The notes: a model not told the origin generated them from the sequence alone. A stretch of 64,000 nt of DNA from Simplicispira metamorpha (GCF_004341365.1 NZ_SLXH01000014.1:1-64000); one strand, 5' to 3'. Counted from the first letter of the stretch, positions 1-8,667 are shown. Numbers and translations are program-made.

Positions 1-198
1 CAGCAGAAGGAGAAAAACCCGAAGAAGAAGGCATGCCGCTGGGTGGTTGAGGCGTGCCACGGCTGGTTCAACCGGTTTCGCAAGCTGTTGGTGCGCTACG
101 AAAAGCTGGAGCACACCTTTCTGGCGCTCAACCACCTGACCGCTGCCATCATTACGCTGCGCAAGATCAGGTTGCCCGTTAATATTATTTACGGATAA
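1..198 (+). pseudogene. IS5-family transposase, C-terminal fragment (continues off window)
   Basis: The frame is open from base 1 and stops at TAA 196-198, giving 65 residues. The fragment has the C-terminal signature of IS5/IS1031-type DDE transposases: a W-V-V-E stretch (residues 14-17, whose Glu is the likely third catalytic acid), then WFNRFRKLLVRYEKLE and a hydrophobic ALNHLTAAIITLR helix. Whether the gene is intact upstream cannot be seen. The right end of the element must lie in the 20 bp before the next gene's GTG at 219 or very close to it; no terminal inverted repeat can be defined without the left end. It therefore sits directly against the pilin glycosylation genes and may have separated them from their promoter or from an upstream pilin gene (inference). 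Confidence 0.82.
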
Positions 199-218
199 AT
201 TCTAAATCCATACATGCC

Positions 219-1925
219 GTGCAAAGTTTGAATTTTTGGATGTTGTTGGGAATGTTGCCCATGGGTTTGGGCTGGTTTTTGACCAACACGTACTTCCCGT
301 GGCTCAGTGCGTGGCTCGAAACCTCTGCCTTGTCCAGCGTACTGGTGCTGTCCATTGCAGCGTGGCAACTGACGCGGTGTGGATCTGTTGTAGCTGTCCG
401 ATTGAGCCCTCCCTTGGCGGGAATGACAATGTTGGTGCTGGCTTCTCTGGCTTTGCAACTTGCTATGGGGGTAGTATTTTTTGTGGGCGATGCCGTGATG
501 GTGCTGGCCTATTTGCTGGCGTGGTTACTGGCGGTGTACGTTGGTCAGGTGGTGGCCCGAACAGAGGCCAGGCAGAATCTGGATGCCTTCTGGTTCGCCG
601 TGTTGGGAGCGGCAACACTGTCGGTGGGGTTGGCACTGATGCAGTGGTTGGACGTAGAGGGTCTGAACATCTTTCTGCTGGACATGCCTGTAGGTGCGCG
701 CCCTTTTGCCAACTTGGGCCAACCCAACAATTTTTGCACCTTGTGTTTTTTGGGTTGTGCCGGTTTGCTTTATTTTCATGAGCGCGGCGTGGTGCGTGGC
801 ACATCTTTTGGGTTGGCTTGGTGTTGGCTCAGTTTTGGTATGGCACTCTCACAATCTCGCACCGGATGGCTGCAAATAGTCTGTCTGGTGGTGGGCTTAT
901 GGTGGTTGGGCCAGCGCATACCCTTGCGGGTAAGACGGCACCATCTGGTAGGCATGGGCATTGTTTTTACCTTTTGGGTTGTAACCTTGCCCTGGTTGGC
1001 CGATGCCCTCCTGGTTACTGCTGGCCGAACCTTGGGCGAGCAAATGCAAGGTGGTGTGCGTTTTTCGTATTGGTTGTCTATGCTGGAGGCTGTACTGCAA
1101 CGCCCTTGGCTGGGGTATGGTTGGTTGCAAACGGGCCTGGCACAGCAACTCGATTCGGCTTCTGCATTTCGGGTCGGAATATTTGATTTTTCACACAACA
1201 TTGCCTTGGATGCAGTCCTCTGGACGGGTTTGCCTTTGGGGCTGGGCATTGTGTTTTGTTTTTTATTCTGGACTTTTCAGCAGTTTCGTCGCCTTAATAA
1301 CGGCATCGCTGTCATGACCATGTTGGCGCTGGCTGGCGTAATGGTTCACGCACTACTGGAGTATCCACTGGCGTATGCTTATTTTTTGGTCCCATTCGGT
1401 TTTATCATGGGAACTCTGCATGGGTTGATTCCTTCTGCTGCTAATTCGGGGTGGGGGTTGGGGCGTCGTTTTATGGCCGGATTGGCCATGGGTGTCGCAG
1501 GATTCTTTGCCATCATTGCGCACGATTATTTTTCTGTAGAAAATGCCGTTCGGAACTTGCGATTTGAATCGGCCCACATTGGCTTAAGGAGTGAGCCAGT
1601 GCCTGTTCCCACAATCCGGTTGCTTACCCAGTTAGATGCTTTGATGCGCTACGGTTACCGTGATCCTGGAGAGAATATTTCCAAGGAGGAGTGGCAAAAA
1701 ACAGGCTGGATTTCTGACCGTTTTGGTTTGTCATTTGTGATGTTTCGTTATGCGCTGGCCAGTGGTTTTTATGGTAATTCAGTGGGTGCAAAAAATACCC
1801 TGGAAAAAATTTGCCGAGTTCACAATAAAAGTAAATGTCAAAATGTGAGAATAATGTGGAGTCAATGGGGGAAGAAATATCCTTTTTCTATTGGTTCTAT
1901 TGATTTTCCTGAAGTTGATAATTGA
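219..1925 (+). CDS. PglL/Wzy-type O-oligosaccharyltransferase (pilin glycosylation ligase), copy 1
   Basis: Polytopic inner-membrane protein of 568 residues, starting at GTG 219. It resembles the PglL/PilO family, which transfers lipid-linked glycan to serine or threonine of type IV pilin in the periplasm. Family landmarks are RPFANLGQPNNF (about residues 160-172, the PglL 'NLGQPN' motif), RPWLGYGW (about 295), the FDFSHN histidine (about 321) and HALLEYP (about 376). Roughly ten hydrophobic segments precede a soluble C-terminal tail. It is visibly more AT-rich than its neighbours, especially 1640-1960, which suggests separate acquisition. The next gene is a TfpX/TfpZ pilin accessory protein, which supports a pilin role rather than O-antigen ligation. 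No promoter or convincing ribosome site is visible in the 20 bp after the transposase. Confidence 0.78.
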   Translation: MQSLNFWMLLGMLPMGLGWFLTNTYFPWLSAWLETSALSSVLVLSIAAWQLTRCGSVVAVRLSPPLAGMTMLVLASLALQLAMGVVFFVGDAVMVLAYLLAWLLAVYVGQVVARTEARQNLDAFWFAVLGAATLSVGLALMQWLDVEGLNIFLLDMPVGARPFANLGQPNNFCTLCFLGCAGLLYFHERGVVRGTSFGLAWCWLSFGMALSQSRTGWLQIVCLVVGLWWLGQRIPLRVRRHHLVGMGIVFTFWVVTLPWLADALLVTAGRTLGEQMQGGVRFSYWLSMLEAVLQRPWLGYGWLQTGLAQQLDSASAFRVGIFDFSHNIALDAVLWTGLPLGLGIVFCFLFWTFQQFRRLNNGIAVMTMLALAGVMVHALLEYPLAYAYFLVPFGFIMGTLHGLIPSAANSGWGLGRRFMAGLAMGVAGFFAIIAHDYFSVENAVRNLRFESAHIGLRSEPVPVPTIRLLTQLDALMRYGYRDPGENISKEEWQKTGWISDRFGLSFVMFRYALASGFYGNSVGAKNTLEKICRVHNKSKCQNVRIMWSQWGKKYPFSIGSIDFPEVDN

Positions 1926-1980
1926 ATTTGATTCCATCAAATATCAGATATATTAATCTTTCAATCACTTGTTTTTGACC

Positions 1981-2736
1981 ATGCCATCCTGGAAATCCCG
2001 TCTGCGCGCCAGCGCCATTCACCTTGCTATCAGCCTGAGCGTTGCCACCTTGGCGGCGCTGGTGGTGTTTGGCTGGTGGTATCCATACCCGTACCGCGAG
2101 CTGTCGGGCGGGCGTGAGCTGTTTGCCTTGATGGTGGCCGTCGATGTGGTGCTGGGGCCGCTGATCACGCTGGTGATTTTCAATCCCGCCAAAACGCGCC
2201 GCCATCTGATGATGGACTTCACGGTGATTGGCCTGCTGCAGGTGGCCGCTCTGGCCTACGGGTTGTGGGCGGTGTTTACCACCCGGCCCGTTCACCTGGT
2301 TTTTGAATACCACCGCATGACCGTGGTGCATGCCGTGGACATCGAGCCTGAAACGCTGGCCAAAGCCCCGCCCGGTTTGCAGCAGTTGCCCTTGCGGGGG
2401 CCGACGCTGCTGTCGCTGCGGCCACTGCAGCCGTCGGAGGCCATCGAGTCCATTTTGCAAGCCACGGGTGGCATCCCCCAGGCGGCCCAGCCCTCTTTGT
2501 GGCAACCCTACGAAGCCGCCCATGAGCAGGTGCTGAAAGAGTCGCGCCCCGCAGCGCAGCTCAAAGAACGCTTTCCCAGCCATGCCGATGCCATTGATCG
2601 CGCGGTGCTCAGCACAGGTCGCTCCCTGGATGCGCTGCGCTATTTGCCCTTGATCTCACGCAAAACCGCCTGGACGGTGCTGATCGACGCGCAATCGACC
2701 CAGCCCGTGGGCTGGGTGGCGCTGGATTCGTTTTAA
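1981..2736 (+). CDS. TfpX/TfpZ family type IV pilin accessory protein
   Basis: Protein of 251 residues with three N-terminal membrane spans (about 12-34, 42-67 and 77-100) and a soluble C-terminal domain. The WWYPYPYRELSGGRELF stretch and the following VDVVLGPLITLVIF helix are typical of TfpX/TfpZ proteins, encoded beside the major pilin in Pseudomonas aeruginosa group I, III, IV and V pilus loci and in many betaproteobacteria, where they aid pilin assembly. ATG 1981 is used; an in-frame TTG at 1969 would add four residues. GC content returns to the window norm here, in contrast to the gene upstream. It lies between two glycosyl ligases in the same direction, with 55 and 226 bp gaps. No pilin gene is visible in the window. 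Confidence 0.8.
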   Translation: MPSWKSRLRASAIHLAISLSVATLAALVVFGWWYPYPYRELSGGRELFALMVAVDVVLGPLITLVIFNPAKTRRHLMMDFTVIGLLQVAALAYGLWAVFTTRPVHLVFEYHRMTVVHAVDIEPETLAKAPPGLQQLPLRGPTLLSLRPLQPSEAIESILQATGGIPQAAQPSLWQPYEAAHEQVLKESRPAAQLKERFPSHADAIDRAVLSTGRSLDALRYLPLISRKTAWTVLIDAQSTQPVGWVALDSF

Positions 2737-2805
2737 AGCCGAATCGGCTCCCAGCGCTCATGGAGCGTGCGCTTGCAGCTATCCAATTTGATGGATTTGG
2801 CGTGC
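2735..2805. repeat. Interspersed repeat copy 1 (diverged)
   Basis: Directly after the TfpX/TfpZ stop. It contains aagccgaatcggctcc and gtgcgcttgcagctatcc followed by aatttgat, matching the layout of the other copies (an aagc-caaa-type arm, a GC-rich middle, then the AGCTATC-AAA end). The remaining intergenic sequence to 2962 is GC-rich and shows no gene that I can support. Confidence 0.5.
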
Positions 2806-2962
2806 AGCAAGCCTGTGCTGCGCGTTGCCGCAGCGGGAGCAAGCCCGGCAAAAAGCGGGCAGTGCCGGTGCCTGGTGCGCCCACAATACGCCGCTGTTGC
2901 GCCTGCGCTGTGCAGGCGCTTGGGGGCCACTGGGCGCAGTGGCCGCTTTGCTGTGGTGCTCC

Positions 2963-4693
2963 ATGAACCTTTCTTCTTTTGTGCGCGCGCTGGTGCTGGG
3001 CCTGGCGGTGGCTTTGCCCATGGTGTTTCCGTTCACGCAGGCGCCGAATCCCAATTTCTGGCCGCTGATGGTGGCGTGGGGCTGTGGCTTGCTGGGGTTT
3101 GGCGTGCTGTGGTGGTGGCCTGCGTGGTGCGCGCGTTCGGCGCCGGGAGGGGCGGCTGAGGCGCTGGCCCCGGCGTTGTGGGCGCGCTGGGTGGCGGGCG
3201 GTTTGTTGTGGGGCGCACTGCTGGCGGCAGCGGCGGGGTTGTTGCAGTATTTTGATGGTGCCCTGGGCTGGGCGCCGTGGGTGGCACCGTCGTCACCGGG
3301 GCTGGCCATGGGCAATGTGCGCCAGCGCAACCAGCAGGCGTCGCTGCTCAGCGTGGGCGTGTGGGCGCTGCTGTGGCTGCTGGCGCAGGCGCAGGCACGT
3401 TTGCCCGTGCGCTGGTCTGCCACGGACGCAGATACCGACAGGGCTGTAGATGTGGGCACGGGCGCCGGTGCCATTGCAGGTGCAGGTGTGGATACCAGGG
3501 TGCCGCTGCCCGGGGCGGTGGGCCTGCTGGGGGTGTTTTCGGCCTGGGCGCTGGTGGCGTTGGCGCTGGCCAGCGCGGCCACGGCCTCGCGCACGGGGCT
3601 GTTGCAGTGGCTGGTGCTGGTGGCTTTGCTCTGGTGCTGGCGGGCGTCCATGGGGCGGTTGGCGCTGGTGCTGGCATTGGTGGGCGCGCTGGTGTACGGC
3701 GCAGCCGCCTGGCTGTTGCCGCAGCTGCTGTGGCAATGGACGGGGTTTCAGGCCGACGGGCTGCTGGGGCGTTTTACCGATGGCGGGCCTGTCTGCACCA
3801 GCCGGCGCGTGCTGTGGGCCAACGTGCTGCACCTGATTGCGCAAAAGCCCTGGTTGGGCTGGGGCTGGGGCGAGTTGGACTATGCCCACTACATCACGCT
3901 GTTTCCCGGGGAGCGCTTTTGCACGCTTCTGGACAACGCGCACAACCTGCCGCTGCACCTGGCCGTGGAGCTGGGGCTGCCGGTGGCGCTGGTGCTGTGC
4001 GGCGCGGCGGTGTGGGCGCTGTGGCGCGCGCAGCCCTGGCGCGAGGTCAACCCGGCGCGCCAGCTGGCCTGGGGCATGTTGGCGGTGGTGGGCATCCACA
4101 GCCTGCTGGAGTTTCCGCTGTGGTACGGGCCGTTTCAATGGATCACGGTGCTGGCGCTGGCGTTGTTGCTGGTGCCGCAGTCGGGGTCGGAGCGCGCCGG
4201 GGCGCCAGGGGCAGGGTGGGCACGGCATTGGGCGCACGCGCTGGTGCTGCTGCGCAGGCCGGGGGCGCTGGCGGTGCAGGCGCTGGTGGTGGCGTTATTG
4301 CTGGCCGGGGGGGGGTACGTCAGCGCCCAGTACCTGCGTCTGGCCCAGGTGTTTGTGCCGCCAGCGCAGCGCGCAGGTGCCTCCACTGAGGCGGTGCTGG
4401 CCCAGGTGGCCGGGACGCGGCTGTTTGCTGACCAGGTGGATTTTGTCGTGCTGACCACCACCCCGGTCACGCCCGCCACCGCTTCGCGCATCTACCCGCT
4501 GGCGCAGCAGGTGCTGCATTTCTCGCCCGAGCCCCGGGTGATCGAAGCGCTGATCGAGAGCGCCGCCCTGCTGGGCCACGACGCGGTGGTGGCCCAGCAC
4601 CTGCACCGCTACCGCGCCGCTTTCCCCGCCGAGTTTGCGCGCTGGTCAGCGGCCAACCGGGCCATCGCTGCGGGCGCGCGCCCGGCGCCGTAA
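2963..4693 (+). CDS. PglL/Wzy-type O-oligosaccharyltransferase, copy 2
   Basis: Polytopic membrane protein of 576 residues, a second member of the PglL/Wzy_C superfamily. Landmarks are GNVRQRNQQASLL (about residues 116-128, the equivalent of the NLGQPN motif), KPWLGWGWGEL (about 294), DNAHNLPLHLAVELGLP (about 323, catalytic-loop histidine) and HSLLEFPLWYGPFQ (about 378). A C-terminal hydrophobic helix near 450 is followed by a periplasmic helical tail. ATG 2963 is preferred because the protein then begins with a normal membrane helix; an open frame continues upstream to 2825 but reads as GC-rich non-coding sequence. Copy 1 and copy 2 share only the motifs, so this is not a recent duplication. 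The second ligase may prefer another glycan or acceptor (inference). Confidence 0.82.
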   Translation: MNLSSFVRALVLGLAVALPMVFPFTQAPNPNFWPLMVAWGCGLLGFGVLWWWPAWCARSAPGGAAEALAPALWARWVAGGLLWGALLAAAAGLLQYFDGALGWAPWVAPSSPGLAMGNVRQRNQQASLLSVGVWALLWLLAQAQARLPVRWSATDADTDRAVDVGTGAGAIAGAGVDTRVPLPGAVGLLGVFSAWALVALALASAATASRTGLLQWLVLVALLWCWRASMGRLALVLALVGALVYGAAAWLLPQLLWQWTGFQADGLLGRFTDGGPVCTSRRVLWANVLHLIAQKPWLGWGWGELDYAHYITLFPGERFCTLLDNAHNLPLHLAVELGLPVALVLCGAAVWALWRAQPWREVNPARQLAWGMLAVVGIHSLLEFPLWYGPFQWITVLALALLLVPQSGSERAGAPGAGWARHWAHALVLLRRPGALAVQALVVALLLAGGGYVSAQYLRLAQVFVPPAQRAGASTEAVLAQVAGTRLFADQVDFVVLTTTPVTPATASRIYPLAQQVLHFSPEPRVIEALIESAALLGHDAVVAQHLHRYRAAFPAEFARWSAANRAIAAGARPAP

Positions 4694-4719
4694 ACAGCGT
4701 GCCGGGTGGGGCGCTGCCC

Positions 4720-5208
4720 TCAAGGCGCGGTAAAGCTGCCCGATTTGCCGCCGTGCTTTTCCAGTACGCGCACATCGTGGATGGACATGCCCCGGTCGGC
4801 GGCCTTGCACATGTCGTAGATGGTGAGCAGCGCCACCTGCACGGCGGTCAGGGCCTCCATCTCCACGCCGGTGGGGCCCACTGTTTCTACGGTAGCAGCA
4901 CAAAATATGCCGCAAGCGCCCGGCTGGCGTGCGCTGGCAGCTTCAAATTCGATAGCAACACGGGTCAGGGCCAGCGGGTGGCACAGCGGAATCAGGTCGC
5001 TGGTTTTTTTTGCGGCCTGGATGCCTGCGATGCGCGCAATGCCCAGCACATCGCCCTTTTTGGCGTTGCCCGCTTCAATCAGCGCCAGGGTGGCGGGCAG
5101 CATTTCTATGCGCCCGCCCGCCACGGCAATGCGGTGGGTGGCGGCCTTGGCGGCCACATCGACCATATGGGCCTGGCCCTGGGCGTCAAAGTGGGTGAGT
5201 GCAGACAT
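4720..5208 (-). CDS. moaC: Cyclic pyranopterin monophosphate synthase MoaC
   Basis: Second step of molybdenum cofactor synthesis: converts 3',8-cyclo-7,8-dihydro-GTP to cyclic pyranopterin monophosphate in the cytoplasm. Length is 162 residues, close to the usual 160. Conserved features include the HMVDV start, the [13 protein letters not shown] loop with catalytic Lys and His, [14 protein letters not shown], and YDMCKA with the catalytic Asp and Lys. The frame is open upstream to 5397, but ATG 5208 gives the canonical N terminus ([18 protein letters not shown]). The segment between IEFEA and CAATVE carries residues [12 protein letters not shown] that are not typical of the family; they coincide with a copy of the interspersed repeat. 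It converges on the upstream ligase (26 bp gap). No other moa gene is present. Confidence 0.93.
   Translation of the reverse strand: MSALTHFDAQGQAHMVDVAAKAATHRIAVAGGRIEMLPATLALIEAGNAKKGDVLGIARIAGIQAAKKTSDLIPLCHPLALTRVAIEFEAASARQPGACGIFCAATVETVGPTGVEMEALTAVQVALLTIYDMCKAADRGMSIHDVRVLEKHGGKSGSFTAP
4898..4960. repeat. Interspersed repeat copy 2, inside moaC
   Basis: Contains caaaatatgccgcaagcgcc, then ggcgtgcgctggcagcttc and aaattcgatagcaac. It is very similar in layout to copy 3 at 5401 (both have gtgcgctggcagcttc). It is read in frame by moaC and adds an Ala/Ser/Arg/Gly-rich stretch between two beta strands. Confidence 0.6.
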
Positions 5209-5400
5209 GGGGGTGTAACCGGTTGATGCGGCTAGGAAACATTCAGACAACTGGGCATCATACGGTGATGCCATACCGCCTGCACCCCACCACCGGCCCC
5301 GCCGCAGCCACTGGCCTGCGGGTCTGCGCTGCCCCGGCCTTGCCCACTTTGCCACCCACTGCTCCCGGGGCGCGCGGGCCGCAGCAACCCCGCCCATTAT

Positions 5401-5464
5401 TCAAGCCAAAAATGCCTCTGGTGCTTGCTGGGCGTGCGCTGGCAGCTTCTGTTCTGATAGCAAT
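5401..5464. repeat. Interspersed repeat copy 3, over the M48 protease signal peptide
   Basis: Contains caagccaaaaatgcctctgg, gtgcgctggcagcttctg and tctgatagcaat. The ATG at 5412 lies inside it, and the repeat encodes about the first 18 residues of the predicted signal peptide. Confidence 0.62.
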
Positions 5465-6947
5465 CTGCGGTGCAGTGGGCACCCCGGCGCTGGCCCAGCC
5501 GCGCCTGCCCACGCTGGGCGATGGCGGCGACCTGACCGCCGGGGCAGAGCGCCGCCTGGGTGACAGCATCATCCGCGAGCTGTACCGCGACCCCGACTAC
5601 ATCGACGACCCAGTGCTGGTCGAATATGTGCAGACGCAGTGGCTGGCGCTGTTGGCGGCGGCGCGTGCGCGCGGCGAGCTTTCGCCCGAGCTGGACGAGC
5701 GTTTTGCCTGGGAGGTGCTGCTGGGGCGCGACCGCTCGGTCAACGCCTTTGCGCTGCCCGGCGGCTACCTGGGCGTGCATTTGGGGCTGATCGGCGTGGT
5801 GGCCAGCCGCGACGAGCTGGCCTCGGTGCTGGCGCACGAACTCAGCCACGTCACGCAGCGCCACATCGCGCGGCTGATGGCCCAGCAAAGCCGACAAACC
5901 CCGCTGATGATCGGCGCCATGATTCTGGGCGCGCTGGCTGCCAGCAAAAGCCCCGATGCCGCACAGGCGCTGGCGATTGGCGGGCAGGCGCTGGTGGTGC
6001 AAAACCAGCTCAACTTCTCGCGCGACATGGAGCGCGAGGCCGACCGCGTTGGCTACAGCCTGATGGCGCCTGCCGGTTTTGCGCCGCAGGGCTTTGTCGG
6101 CATGTTTGACAAGCTGCAACAGGCCAACCGGCTTAACGACAACGGCTCCTGGCCCTACCTGCGCAGCCACCCGCTGACCACGCAGCGCATTGCCGACATG
6201 CAGTCGCGCCTGTCGCCCGGTGCCAGCACGCTCGCGCCCGCGCCTGCGCTGGAACACGCCATGGTGTCGGCGCGCGCGCGGGTGCTGTCGCGGCCCGGGG
6301 TGGATGTGCTGCGCCAATGGCAGGCCGAGCCGCGCAGCACGGGGTTTGCCGCGCAGCCCGCAGCGCGGCGCGCGGGCGCGTTGTATGCCGCCGCGCTGGC
6401 CGCCAGCCAGCTGCGTGACCACGCAGGCGCCCGTGCCCTGCTGGCGCCGTTGCAGGCCGTGGTGCAGGGCGACGCCCCGGCGCAGCGCCAGGTGCAGTTG
6501 CTGGCCGCCGAGCTGGCTTTGGCCGCAGGCGATGTGCAGGCCGCCCGCCAGGCCCTGTCTGCTGGGGGCGGTGCTGCCAGCAGCCCGGATCGTCCCACGC
6601 TGTTGCTGCGCACCCAGGTGCTGCTGCGCGCCGGCCAGGCGCAAGACATGGCCGGGCCGCTGCAAACCTGGTTGGCTACGCACCCGCGCGACGCCGGTGC
6701 CTGGCAGCTGCTGGCCAGCGTGTGGCAAGCCCAAGGCCAGGTGCTGCGCAGCGTGCGCGCCGAAGCCGAGGCCCACGCTGCGCGCTACGACTACGCCGCC
6801 GCCGTGGACCGCTTCAAAGCCGGGCAGGATGTGGCGCGCAAGGGCAGCGCACCGGCAGATTTTGTGGAAGCCTCCATCATTGACACGCGGCTGCGCGCCG
6901 TCGAAGCCCTGGCGCGCGAACAAGCCCAACAGGCCGCCGAGCGTTGA
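5412..6947 (+). CDS. M48 family zinc metalloprotease with TPR-like C-terminal half (BepA/YfgC-like)
   Basis: Periplasmic zinc protease resembling BepA, which takes part in outer-membrane protein (LptD/BAM) quality control. With ATG 5412 the protein has 511 residues: a signal peptide ending in TPALAQ (about residues 1-29), an M48 domain with HELSH (H142, E143, H146) and the third ligand in EREADRVG (about residue 209), then about 250 Ala/Leu-rich residues that look like TPR repeats. The frame stays open to 5199, and ATG 5268 is an alternative that would put a Pro-rich 48-residue leader before the hydrophobic segment; I prefer 5412 because it gives a normal signal peptide. Neither start has a strong Shine-Dalgarno. 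The gene ends at a strong terminator. Confidence 0.86.
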   Translation: MPLVLAGRALAASVLIAICGAVGTPALAQPRLPTLGDGGDLTAGAERRLGDSIIRELYRDPDYIDDPVLVEYVQTQWLALLAAARARGELSPELDERFAWEVLLGRDRSVNAFALPGGYLGVHLGLIGVVASRDELASVLAHELSHVTQRHIARLMAQQSRQTPLMIGAMILGALAASKSPDAAQALAIGGQALVVQNQLNFSRDMEREADRVGYSLMAPAGFAPQGFVGMFDKLQQANRLNDNGSWPYLRSHPLTTQRIADMQSRLSPGASTLAPAPALEHAMVSARARVLSRPGVDVLRQWQAEPRSTGFAAQPAARRAGALYAAALAASQLRDHAGARALLAPLQAVVQGDAPAQRQVQLLAAELALAAGDVQAARQALSAGGGAASSPDRPTLLLRTQVLLRAGQAQDMAGPLQTWLATHPRDAGAWQLLASVWQAQGQVLRSVRAEAEAHAARYDYAAAVDRFKAGQDVARKGSAPADFVEASIIDTRLRAVEALAREQAQQAAER

Positions 6948-6950
6948 ACT

Positions 6951-7016
6951 GGGCCGCGCCGCCATCTACTTGCGCGGCCCAATAAAAAAGGGGGCTTGCG
7001 CCCCCTTCGGTTTTTG
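6951..7016. terminator. Two hairpins, the second a bidirectional rho-independent terminator
   Basis: The first stem pairs gggccgcgc (6951-6959) with gcgcggccc (6972-6980), a perfect 9-bp match. The second stem pairs aaggggg (6988-6994) with cccccttc region bases 7001-7007 and is followed by gg-ttttt (7009-7015); a run of A on the left (6983-6989) provides the U-tract for the opposite strand. It lies between the convergent M48 protease and TerC genes and can serve both. Confidence 0.85.
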
Positions 7017-7060
7017 GCACTGCGCCAGCGCCCAGTGCGCTGGCAGCAGGCAGCGCCCAC

Positions 7061-7819
7061 TCAGTGTGCAGCCGTTTCGCCGCTGGCCGCGCGGCGCGCC
7101 AGAATCATCTTGCCTGCGGCCAACACCAGCAGCGCGCCTGCCACGTGCGAGGCCCAGTACATGGTGTCCGAGATCACGGCAATGCCCTTCTCGTCCAGGC
7201 TGCCCCACTTGGGCATCCAGTCCACGATGGCGGGGTTGACGAAGGCCGGGTCAGTGACCAGCATGCCGCCAGCGATCCAGCCCAGCAGCATGCCGCCAAA
7301 CGTAATGATCATCGGGAAGCGGTCCATCAGCTTGATGACCAGCTGGCTGCCCCAGACGATGATCGGGATGGAGATCAGCAGGCCCAGCACCACCAGCAGC
7401 ATCTGGTGTTCGCCCGCGTTTTGCGCCGCACCGGCGATGGCGATCACGTTGTCCACGCTCATCACCAGGTCGGCCACGATGATGGTCTTGATGGCGGCAA
7501 ACAGCTTGTCGCTGCCTTCGACGTTGCCGTGGCCTTCTTCATCGGGGGCCAGCAGCTTGACGCCAATCCACACCAGCAGCAGCGCGCCGACAAACTTCAG
7601 GAACGGCAGCGCCAGCAGCGTCATGGCAAACGCAATCAGGATCACGCGCAGGACGATGGCGCCAGCGGTGCCCCAGATGATGCCCTTGGTGCGCTGGGCG
7701 GGCGGCAGTTTGCGGCAGGCCAGGGCAATGACCACCGCGTTGTCGCCACCCAGCAGGATGTCGATGATGATGATCTGGCCTAGCGCAATCCAGAATTCGG
7801 GCGAAGACAAAAATTCCAT
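7061..7819 (-). CDS. TerC family integral membrane protein (Alx/YkoY-like metal exporter)
   Basis: Protein of 252 residues with about seven membrane spans and the two TerC acidic motifs: IIDILLGGDNAVVIAL (about residues 16-31) and VMSVDNVIAIAGA (about 120-132). Family members such as Alx and YkoY are linked to manganese export, including metalation of exported enzymes. A cytoplasmic loop DEEGHGNVEGSD separates the halves. ATG 7819 is preceded by a strong GAGGAA site at 7821-7828, which decides the start although the frame stays open to 7927. A yybP-ykoY riboswitch lies about 155 bp upstream on the same strand, supporting Mn2+-dependent control. The substrate itself is inferred from the riboswitch, not read from the protein. 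Confidence 0.9.
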   Translation of the reverse strand: MEFLSSPEFWIALGQIIIIDILLGGDNAVVIALACRKLPPAQRTKGIIWGTAGAIVLRVILIAFAMTLLALPFLKFVGALLLVWIGVKLLAPDEEGHGNVEGSDKLFAAIKTIIVADLVMSVDNVIAIAGAAQNAGEHQMLLVVLGLLISIPIIVWGSQLVIKLMDRFPMIITFGGMLLGWIAGGMLVTDPAFVNPAIVDWMPKWGSLDEKGIAVISDTMYWASHVAGALLVLAAGKMILARRAASGETAAH

Positions 7820-7974
7820 AAGTTCCTCGGTATCAGTGGGCAAAAAGGACGGGCCGGTGGCCACTGTGGCACCGAGTCCGTCCAGGCGGTCAGGGCCTGC
7901 GATGGGCGGATCAAGGGCGTGCCGCAAGGGCTCAGGTTGCGCGGGGATGGCCTTGATCAGCCCACTGTGGGCCC

Positions 7975-8090
7975 ATCAAAGGTCTTGCTCGGTGCGGCGC
8001 CCCGTGTGTGAGGCCGAACCCGGAAGCGCCGGAAGCAAAGCTTCGTATTGACGACGGTTCCGATCGGGAGCTACTCCCCTTCGAAGGCCC
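7975..8090 (-). promoter_or_regulatory. yybP-ykoY manganese riboswitch
   Basis: Read on the minus strand, the element begins with cgaaggggagtagctc (8086-8070), continues with cgtcaatacg (8053-8044) and closes with accgagcaagacctttg (7993-7977). These are the diagnostic conserved blocks of yybP-ykoY: the GGGGAGUAGC strand, the CGUCAAYACG loop that binds Mn2+, and the GAGCAAGACCUUUG closing strand, in the right order and spacing. It sits between the probable promoter and a TerC gene, its commonest downstream gene. Just after it, gcccacagtgggc (7970-7958) is a palindrome that may belong to the expression platform. The remaining sequence to 8239 on the other side should hold back-to-back promoters; none was clear enough to mark. 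Confidence 0.92.
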
Positions 8091-8239
8091 CGATTGGAGC
8101 ACTGTCTGGGCGCTGGCACAAGCCCGCGCCCGATGTGGATACCACGTAGATCGGCCGCTGGGCTGGCGGCGGGTGCGTCCGGTCTGGCGTATCCTGCCCA
8201 GCCTTTGCAAACACCCCGTCCCGGCAGGCTTGGCACCCC

Positions 8240-8662
8240 ATGAGCACCATCCACATCACCGACATCGAAGCGGCCATCAACCACTGGCGCGCGCGCAGCC
8301 CCTCGCCCGATGGCGTGGCGCTGGCGCCCCCGGTGCTGGCGCTGGCCGAGGTGTATGCCCGCATGGTCTATGCCCGCGCCCAGGCACTGGACGAGGCCGA
8401 CCTGCCCGCGCCCGCCCTGGCCGCCTGGCTGGACTGGTATGCCACCACCCCTGACACCCCCTGCATTGCCATCTGCTCCACCAGCCAGGGCGATGACTGC
8501 TGCAAAGGCTGTGGCCGCAGTTTTGCCGAAGTGCAGCACTGGCTGGCCTACAGCCCGGCGCAAAAGCGCGCCGTCTGGCAGCGCATCACCCGCGAGGGCA
8601 CGGCCTGGCGCTTCAACCGCTACGCCGAGCGGGCCGCAGAAAACGTGGCTGGCAATCCCTGA
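8240..8662 (+). CDS. DUF3717/DUF1289 domain protein
   Basis: Small cytoplasmic protein of 140 residues, function unknown. The N-terminal part (ITDIEAAINHWRARSP, residues 5-20) matches the short DUF3717 module of Burkholderiales. The C-terminal part is a DUF1289 cysteine cluster: CIAICSTSQGDDCCKGCGRSFAEVQHW (about residues 76-103), five or six Cys that could bind zinc or an iron-sulfur centre, followed by the usual W-x7-R-A-V-W helix. It is divergent from the riboswitch-TerC unit with a 150-bp shared upstream region. Confidence 0.82.
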   Translation: MSTIHITDIEAAINHWRARSPSPDGVALAPPVLALAEVYARMVYARAQALDEADLPAPALAAWLDWYATTPDTPCIAICSTSQGDDCCKGCGRSFAEVQHWLAYSPAQKRAVWQRITREGTAWRFNRYAERAAENVAGNP

Positions 8663-8667
8663 TTTTT

